Positions 59,062-64,000 of a stretch of DNA of 64,000 nucleotides are shown here, one piece after another. The position numbers and the translations under genes are program-made. The notes under the pieces are model-generated. The model searched no databases. It was not told the origin of the DNA and saw only the letters and a program-made list of their open reading frames with translations. The DNA comes from Allobosea sp. Root381 (GTDB lineage: Bacteria > Pseudomonadota > Alphaproteobacteria > Rhizobiales > Beijerinckiaceae). Position 1 is the first letter of the stretch. Every line of letters starts with the position of its first letter. The stretch is taken from positions 154,387-218,386 of the forward strand of contig NZ_LMJT01000041.1 of NCBI RefSeq assembly GCF_001429395.1, written 5' to 3'.

Positions 59062-60651
59062 CTACCGCAGAGGTGCCGCGGAGGCGGATCTGCCGGCCCG
59101 CAGTTCGATCAGTTCCGGCCGCTGCGTGTCGGCGTCCCTGGTCAGCACCATCACCTTGGCGACGTACTGCTTGGCCTTGGCGCTGTTGCCGAGCTTGCTG
59201 GCCGCCTTCGCCGCACCGGCATAGGTCGCGAGCCGGTTAGGTTCCTTCACCAGCACAGCCTCATAAGCAACAAGCGCCTCCGTCGTCATCCCGCGGTCGA
59301 GCAGCATCGCTGCATAAAGCTCGCGCGCCGGAGCCAGCGGGCCCGGCGTCACCGGGTGCTTTTCGGTCTTGTCTTCGGCATCGGCGGCGGCGCTCAGGGC
59401 CTTCAGCGCCTCGTCATGCCGGCCTTCGGCGTAAAGCACCCAGGCGCCGGCAACCTGCTGCTGGATGGCGACGATCTCGGACCAATAGGCGTCCTTCGCG
59501 TCCTTGAGCTTGGCGCTGAGCTCGCCGAGCTTGTCGACATCCGCCTTGGCGGCCGCCGGATCGCCGGAGCGCGCCGCGCCGAGCGCACGCGCGAAATGCG
59601 TGACCGCATCCGCGTAGAGATATCGGGTCTGCCGGGGCTGGAGTGCGGCCGCAGCCTTCCAGTCGCCGCGTTCGACCACATAGCGCGCATTGCTCGCCGC
59701 CACTCCATACGGCCCGGCAAAGCGGTCGATCTTGAAGTCGATCGCATTCATTTCGTTGACGATGGCCGCGGCCTTCTTGTCCTGCGCCAGTTGGAGATGC
59801 GCATAGACCAGATAGTCCATGCCATGCGCCTGATCGTGCTGCTCGCCGTCGAGCTTGGCGACGCGCGCGGATTCGGCATTGGCGGCAATCGAATCCTTCC
59901 AATGGCCGACGCGCGTGAAGATGTGGGACGGCATGTGCTGGGCGTGCGGCGCAGCCGGCGCGATCTTGGCGTAACGCTTCGCGGCGTTCAGGCCCTTATC
60001 GGCGATCGGCGGATAGTCGTAGAGATGGATCAGATAATGCGCGACGCCGGGATGCTGAGGCTGCTGCTTGTAGATCGGCTCGAGCAAGGCTGCGCCCTTG
60101 AGCTGGTTGGCGTAGGTCTTGTCAGTCGGTGAAGCTGCGACGTTGAGAGTGATCGCGTAGCCGATCTGCGCCTCGATGTCCTTCGGATATGTCTGCGCGA
60201 CCTGCTCTTGCGCCTTGAGGTAATTCTGCACCCGGGTGCGGTGGTCTATCCTATCGTAATCGACATACATCGCGCCCAGCGCATCGATGTAATCGCGTTC
60301 GCGCTGGGTCTTCGCGTTCAGCGCCTTGGCCTTCTGGATCGCGGCCAGCCCGAGCGGAAGGTTCGCGGGAGGCGGTGGCGCATGCGGATTGTAGAGAAGG
60401 CTCAGGGCGATGCCCCACTGCGCGATCGCGCATTGCGGGTCGGCCTTGAGTGCGTCTTCGAACGATCTGTTCGAGGCGCGGTACCAGAACGAATGCTGAT
60501 ACAGCATGCCCTGGTTGAACAGCTTCTGCGCGGCCGGTGTGCAAGACGTCTCGAAATGAACCTTGCCGAGCTGCTTGTTGGCGTTGGCTGAGATCGCGGG
60601 GCCGCAGTACAGCGCCGCCACGGCTGTGGCGGCGACCAATAGCTTTCTCAT
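59062..60651 (-). CDS. Exported tetratricopeptide-repeat protein
   Basis: 529 aa from ATG 60651 with GGAGGGC 4 nt upstream. Signal peptide MRKLLVAATAVAALYCGPAISA. TPR-like helices run from about residue 30 (VHFETSCTPAAQKLFNQGMLYQHSFWYRASNRSFEDALKADPQCAIAQWGIALSLL...) to the end, including a PHAQHMPSHIFTRVGHW segment characteristic of this exported family. Function unknown. Downstream of two cytochrome genes on the same strand, 196 nt after the diheme gene. Confidence 0.85.
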   Translation of the reverse strand: MRKLLVAATAVAALYCGPAISANANKQLGKVHFETSCTPAAQKLFNQGMLYQHSFWYRASNRSFEDALKADPQCAIAQWGIALSLLYNPHAPPPPANLPLGLAAIQKAKALNAKTQRERDYIDALGAMYVDYDRIDHRTRVQNYLKAQEQVAQTYPKDIEAQIGYAITLNVAASPTDKTYANQLKGAALLEPIYKQQPQHPGVAHYLIHLYDYPPIADKGLNAAKRYAKIAPAAPHAQHMPSHIFTRVGHWKDSIAANAESARVAKLDGEQHDQAHGMDYLVYAHLQLAQDKKAAAIVNEMNAIDFKIDRFAGPYGVAASNARYVVERGDWKAAAALQPRQTRYLYADAVTHFARALGAARSGDPAAAKADVDKLGELSAKLKDAKDAYWSEIVAIQQQVAGAWVLYAEGRHDEALKALSAAADAEDKTEKHPVTPGPLAPARELYAAMLLDRGMTTEALVAYEAVLVKEPNRLATYAGAAKAASKLGNSAKAKQYVAKVMVLTRDADTQRPELIELRAGRSASAAPLR

Positions 60652-60847
60652 GGTGCCCTCCGTTCCGCTTCCCTCCGAACGGACCATTCGCACGCATGGT
60701 CTGGACGGATGTGCCGATCGATGAGCCCCCCTCGCTTGCCCTAAGGAAAGCTGCTCCCCGCGATTTGCGTTGTCAACGCGGGTCGAGCCTGTCTGGCGTC
60801 GCTTTCAGCCATCCCGAAGCCCTCGCTCCATCGGGCAGGTGGTCCTT

Positions 60848-61786
60848 TCACCCGCCGGCCTGCGGCGTCTTCGGCCCCTCGAGAGGCGGCAGCGACTTCA
60901 GGTATTCCGCCATCGCCAGCCGGTCGGCATCGGGCAGTTGCGCGGTGTTGCGCACCACCGCGGCCATCGTCCCGCCCACGCTGTCGAAATCCGGCGTGAA
61001 GCCGCTCTTGAGGAGTTCGGCGATCTCCTCCTTCGACCACTTTCCGAGCGCGTCGGGATGCTGGGTGATGCTCGGCACCCAGCCCTTGCCTTCCGGGTCC
61101 GGCCCGCCGGCGAAGCGCGTCGCCTGGACGATCGCGCCGAGCGCATTGCGGCTGGAGTGGCATTCGGCGCAATGGCCGGGGCCGTTCACCAGGAAGGCGC
61201 CACGGTTCCATTCCGCACTTTTCGACGGATCGGGCTCGAACGCCGCCCCCTGGAAGAACAGCAGTTTCCAGCCGCCGACGACGCGGCGGATGTTGAACGG
61301 GAACGGCAGTTCATGCGCCGGGGCGCGCCCTTCGACGGGGGCGAGCGTGCGGATATAGGCGAAGAGGTCGGCCAGCGCCTTCGGCGGCATCAGCCGGTAG
61401 GAGGTGTAGGGGAAGGACGGGTAGTAGTGCTGCCCCTGCGGCGAGACGCCTGCGGCCATCGCATCGACGAAGTCCTGCACGCCCCAATTGCCGATGCCGT
61501 CTCGCGTATGCGGCGAGATGTTCGGCACATGGAATTTGCCGAAGGCGGAGGCGAGCACATGTCCGCCGCCGAGCCTGAGCTTGTCGTCCTGCCCCGGCGT
61601 GGCATGGCAGGAGGCGCAGCCGCCCGCAGCGAAGAGCAGCCGGCCGTTCTCGAGATCGGGCGCCGATAGAGCGCCGATCTCCGGCGAGGGCGAGACCACG
61701 CGCGGGTCGGTCAGCACATAGAAGCCGCCGAGCCCGATAGCCGCCAGCAGGACGAGGGTGACCAGCAGACGGCGCAGGCGCAGCAT
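60848..61786 (-). CDS. Membrane-anchored diheme c-type cytochrome
   Basis: 312 aa. N-terminal anchor (LLVTLVLLAAIGLGGFYVLT), heme motif 1 CASCH and heme motif 2 CAECH, with Met ligands plausible in PQGQHYYPSFPYTSYRLM and later. Layout matches the cytochrome subunits of periplasmic alcohol or aldehyde dehydrogenases. With the molybdenum hydroxylase upstream on the same strand it is a likely electron acceptor for that enzyme, by position only. Confidence 0.92.
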   Translation of the reverse strand: MLRLRRLLVTLVLLAAIGLGGFYVLTDPRVVSPSPEIGALSAPDLENGRLLFAAGGCASCHATPGQDDKLRLGGGHVLASAFGKFHVPNISPHTRDGIGNWGVQDFVDAMAAGVSPQGQHYYPSFPYTSYRLMPPKALADLFAYIRTLAPVEGRAPAHELPFPFNIRRVVGGWKLLFFQGAAFEPDPSKSAEWNRGAFLVNGPGHCAECHSSRNALGAIVQATRFAGGPDPEGKGWVPSITQHPDALGKWSKEEIAELLKSGFTPDFDSVGGTMAAVVRNTAQLPDADRLAMAEYLKSLPPLEGPKTPQAGG

Positions 61787-61937
61787 CTCGCTTCTCCGGA
61801 AACGTTTCAGGCCGGGCCGGCGTCACCGCCGACCCGCGGATCATAGCGCGAAGGCGCACGACAGCTCCAGCCCGGGCGCATGAGCGGCGTGGCGCGCGCC
61901 CCGCCACTCCCGCATGGGGGTCAGCAAGGCCACCCCC

Positions 61938-62369
61938 TCACTTCTTGATGCGATAGACCTCGTGGCAGGCGCCGCAGTTCTTGGTCGCGTTGCCGAAAGC
62001 GGCGCGGAACCCGTCGAGATCGGCGGCGGCGCCGACCGTGTTGGCGGCCGTATCGAACCTGGCGAAGGCCTCCTTGAAGCCGGCCTGGTCCTCCCAGATC
62101 TTCGGCGAGGCGGTGGTGTCTCCGCCGGTCTTCGACGTCTCCGGATACAGGCCCGGAACCTTCTTCGCCGCGTCGGAATAGACCTTGGCGATCGCCTTGG
62201 CCTTGCCGGTATCGAAGGCTGCCTCGCCTTTCGCCATCGCCGCGCCGTCACGTGTCGCGGCCCCGACCGCCTTCATGGTGTTGCGGCGCTCAGTAATCGG
62301 ATCGGACTGCGCGACGACAGCAGTCAGGCCCAGCCCGATGCAGGCGACGACGAGAGCGGTACGGATCAT
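61938..62369 (-). CDS. Cytochrome c prime family protein
   Basis: 143 aa from ATG 62369. Signal peptide (MIRTALVVACIGLGLTAVVAQ), four-helix-bundle features (TERRNTMKAVGAATRDGAAMAKGEAAFDTGKAKAIAKVYSDAAKKVPGLYPETSKTGGDTTASPKIWEDQAGFKEAFARFDTAAN) and a single C-terminal heme motif CGACHEVYRIKK. Cytochrome c' binds NO/CO and is periplasmic. It lies between the molybdenum hydroxylase and diheme cytochrome genes, all in one direction. Confidence 0.95.
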   Translation of the reverse strand: MIRTALVVACIGLGLTAVVAQSDPITERRNTMKAVGAATRDGAAMAKGEAAFDTGKAKAIAKVYSDAAKKVPGLYPETSKTGGDTTASPKIWEDQAGFKEAFARFDTAANTVGAAADLDGFRAAFGNATKNCGACHEVYRIKK

Positions 62370-62488
62370 GGAGGCTTTTCCTCGGATGCTGCGGTCGCCG
62401 GAATGGCACCGTTTGGAACCATTCCAGATCAAACGATCACAGCGCCGCAGCCAAGTGCCATTTTCGTGAGTCATCCTGCAAGAATGCA

Positions 62489-62502
62489 AGCAAGCGCTTG
62501 CA
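62489..62502. promoter_or_regulatory. LacI-type operator-like palindrome
   Basis: AGCAAGCGCTTGCA, one mismatch from the LacI/GalR pattern TGNAANCGNTTNCA, with a perfect GCAAGCGCTTGC core. It is immediately after the molybdenum hydroxylase stop and 120 nt before the cytochrome c' start. The same bases can form an 8-bp hairpin (62484-62503), so a terminator role is an alternative. Confidence 0.4.
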
Positions 62503-64000
62503 TCAAAGCGGATACCCGGCCTCCTTCAGCGCGTTGAAGACCTTGAGCGGCGTCGCCGGCATGTCGATCGCCTTGATACCCACCGCCCGATCGAGCGCAT
62601 CGACCATCGCGTTCATCACCGCAGGGCAGGCCCCGATCGCGCCGGCCTCGCCCGCCCCCTTCACGCCGAGCGCATTGGTGACACAGCGGACGTTGCGCGT
62701 CTCGAAATGGAAGTTCGGCACGTCGATGGCCCGCGGCAGCGCGTAGTCCATGAAGGTCGCGGTCAGCATCTGGCCTTCCGGGTCGAAGCGGATTTCCTCC
62801 ATCAGGGCCTGGCCGATGCCCTGGGCTGCGCCACCATGGACCTGCCCTTGCAGCATGATCGGATTCAGCGTCATGCCGAAATCATCGACCACGACATAAT
62901 TCACGATCTCGGTGCCCCCGGTCTGCGGGTCGATCTCGAGTTCGCAGACATGGGTGCCGTTCGGATAGGTCGCCTCCGGCGGCTCCCAGCTCTGGTGCAC
63001 CTTCAGCATCGCCTGTGTCGCGCCCGGCAGCGCCGCGATGGCGGCAAGGTCCAGCGCCTTGTCGGTGCCGACGACGCGCACCGCGCCCTCCGCGATTTCG
63101 AGGTCGCCGATGCCCGCCTCGAGCTTCTCGGAAGCGAGCTGCTTGAGGTTGTCGGAGAGGATCGCGGTCGCCTTGTCGAGCGCCGCGCCGCCGACGGGAA
63201 TCGAGCGCGAGCCGCCCGTGCCGGAGCCGGTCTCGACCCGGTCGGTATCGCCCTGGACAACCCGGATGCGGTCCATCGGGATGTCGAGATGCTGGGAGAC
63301 GAGCTGCGAATAGGCCGTCTCATGGCCCTGCCCGTTCGACTGCGTGCCGATCAGCACGGTGACCATCCCGTCCTTTTCCAGAATCACGGTCGAGCTCTCG
63401 GGGCCGCCGCCGCCGCAGGCCTCGATATAGCTCGCCATGCCGATGCCGCGGATCTTGCCGGCCTTGGCTGCGGCCTTGTGCCGAGCCTTGAAGCCCTTCC
63501 AGTCCGCGACATCCATGGCGCGGCGCATATGGCCCTCGAACTCACCGGAATCGTAGACCGGGCCGGTCTGGGTCTTGTGCGGCATCTCGCTCGGCTTGAC
63601 GAAGTTGAGCGCCCGCACCGCATCCGGCGTCTTGCCGGTCTCGCGCGCGACCGCATCGACCAACCGTTCGATCAGATAGGCGGCCTCGGGCCGCCCGGCG
63701 CCGCGATAGGCGTCGACCGCCATGGTGTTGGTCAGCACGCCGCGGAAGCGCACATGCACCGCCGGGATGCTGTAGCAGCCCGGTGTCATCGTGGTGCCGA
63801 CCCAGGGGATGAAGGGTCCGTATTGCGAGAGATAGGCGCCCATCTCGGCGGCGAGATCGACCTTCAGGCCGATGAATTTGCCGCGCTTGTCGAGCGCCAT
63901 CGTCGCGGTGGAGAGGTTGGCACGGCCATGGGTGTCGGCGAGGAAGTGCTCGGTGCGGTCCGCCACCCAGCGCACTGGACGCTTCAGCTTCTCGGCCGCG
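62503..64000 (-). CDS. Form II molybdenum hydroxylase large subunit (CoxL/aldehyde oxidase-like), C-terminal part
   Basis: Partial: the frame is open to the right edge (reading AEKLKRPVRWVADRTEHFL from 64000), so the N-terminus is outside. 498 codons are visible. AYRGAGRPEA marks the form II active-site loop rather than the AYxCSFR loop of true CO dehydrogenase; TQSNGQGHETAYSQL and the GAGEAGAIGACP segment (with the conserved catalytic Glu) are molybdopterin-site motifs. Substrate may be an aldehyde or N-heterocycle. Small (FeS) and medium (FAD) subunits are not in view. The two cytochrome genes downstream may be its electron partners. Confidence 0.9.
   Translation of the reverse strand, partial: AAEKLKRPVRWVADRTEHFLADTHGRANLSTATMALDKRGKFIGLKVDLAAEMGAYLSQYGPFIPWVGTTMTPGCYSIPAVHVRFRGVLTNTMAVDAYRGAGRPEAAYLIERLVDAVARETGKTPDAVRALNFVKPSEMPHKTQTGPVYDSGEFEGHMRRAMDVADWKGFKARHKAAAKAGKIRGIGMASYIEACGGGGPESSTVILEKDGMVTVLIGTQSNGQGHETAYSQLVSQHLDIPMDRIRVVQGDTDRVETGSGTGGSRSIPVGGAALDKATAILSDNLKQLASEKLEAGIGDLEIAEGAVRVVGTDKALDLAAIAALPGATQAMLKVHQSWEPPEATYPNGTHVCELEIDPQTGGTEIVNYVVVDDFGMTLNPIMLQGQVHGGAAQGIGQALMEEIRFDPEGQMLTATFMDYALPRAIDVPNFHFETRNVRCVTNALGVKGAGEAGAIGACPAVMNAMVDALDRAVGIKAIDMPATPLKVFNALKEAGYPL

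Overview
The window is GC-rich and reads as chromosomal DNA of a Hyphomicrobiales (Rhizobiales) alphaproteobacterium, probably Bosea-like. The evidence is the alphaproteobacterial flagellar gene set (flbT, flaF, fliX, a MotE-type chaperone, a DUF6468-type protein), a CckA-type hybrid kinase, GAAC-N7-GAAC (LexA-type) and TTAA-N7-TTAA (CtrA-type) boxes, a one-cysteine DksA and a eukaryote-like NADP isocitrate dehydrogenase. The genus is inferred from general resemblance; no database search was run.

Layout. 1-3715: end of an acyl-CoA carboxylase beta subunit, dksA, then a lower-GC accessory patch with about 890 nt without a gene, a small exported protein and a methyltransferase. 4017-20327: first flagellar block. 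flgF-flgG-flgA-flgH run leftward, and diverge from fliL-fliM-DUF6468-motE-(1171-aa exported TPR protein). fliO-fliP run leftward, and diverge from flgB-flgC-fliE-fliQ-fliR-flhB, which is followed by cckA. 22971-34887: housekeeping genes (MHS transporter, recA, alaS, icd) mixed with small exported proteins, two cupins, an SDR and a DUF1028 protein, with many intergenic palindromic repeats. 34994-47531: second flagellar block. fliX diverges from flgI-flgJ-flgN; then a FlaG-like gene, two tandem flagellins and flbT-flaF; then flgE-flgK-flgL on the minus strand. 47737-58544: UPF0283/YcjF-YcjX pair, SixA phosphatase, orphan MoxR, a Kef-type antiporter, a probable PlcP-Agt lipid-remodelling pair, an SDR without the catalytic Tyr/Lys, a DMT exporter and an XRE-cupin regulator. 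58620-64000: exported proteins, two c-type cytochromes and the large subunit of a form II molybdenum hydroxylase that runs off the right edge.

The flagellar regulation is the best-connected story. Three good sigma54 -24/-12 elements precede flgF, flgI and flgE. Each has a CGGCA(A/G)-N3-(T/C)TGCC palindrome 85-100 nt upstream, as expected for an enhancer of a FlbD-type activator (ftr-like). In the two divergent regions (flgF/fliL and flgI/fliX) that palindrome lies 3-5 nt from a TTAA-N7-TTAA CtrA-type box. A degenerate version of the same pairing precedes flgB. This suggests compact switches between an early CtrA promoter and a late sigma54 promoter. cckA (top of the CtrA phosphorelay), fliX (the FlbD partner), flbT and flaF are all in the window. 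Absent here, and so presumably elsewhere, are fliF, fliG, fliN, fliI, flhA, flgD, fliK, motA/B, flbD and ctrA.

No tRNA, rRNA, CRISPR array, transposase or prophage was recognised. Four families of intergenic palindromic repeats are described. Starts were chosen by ribosome binding site, overlap and family length; uncertain ones are flagged.
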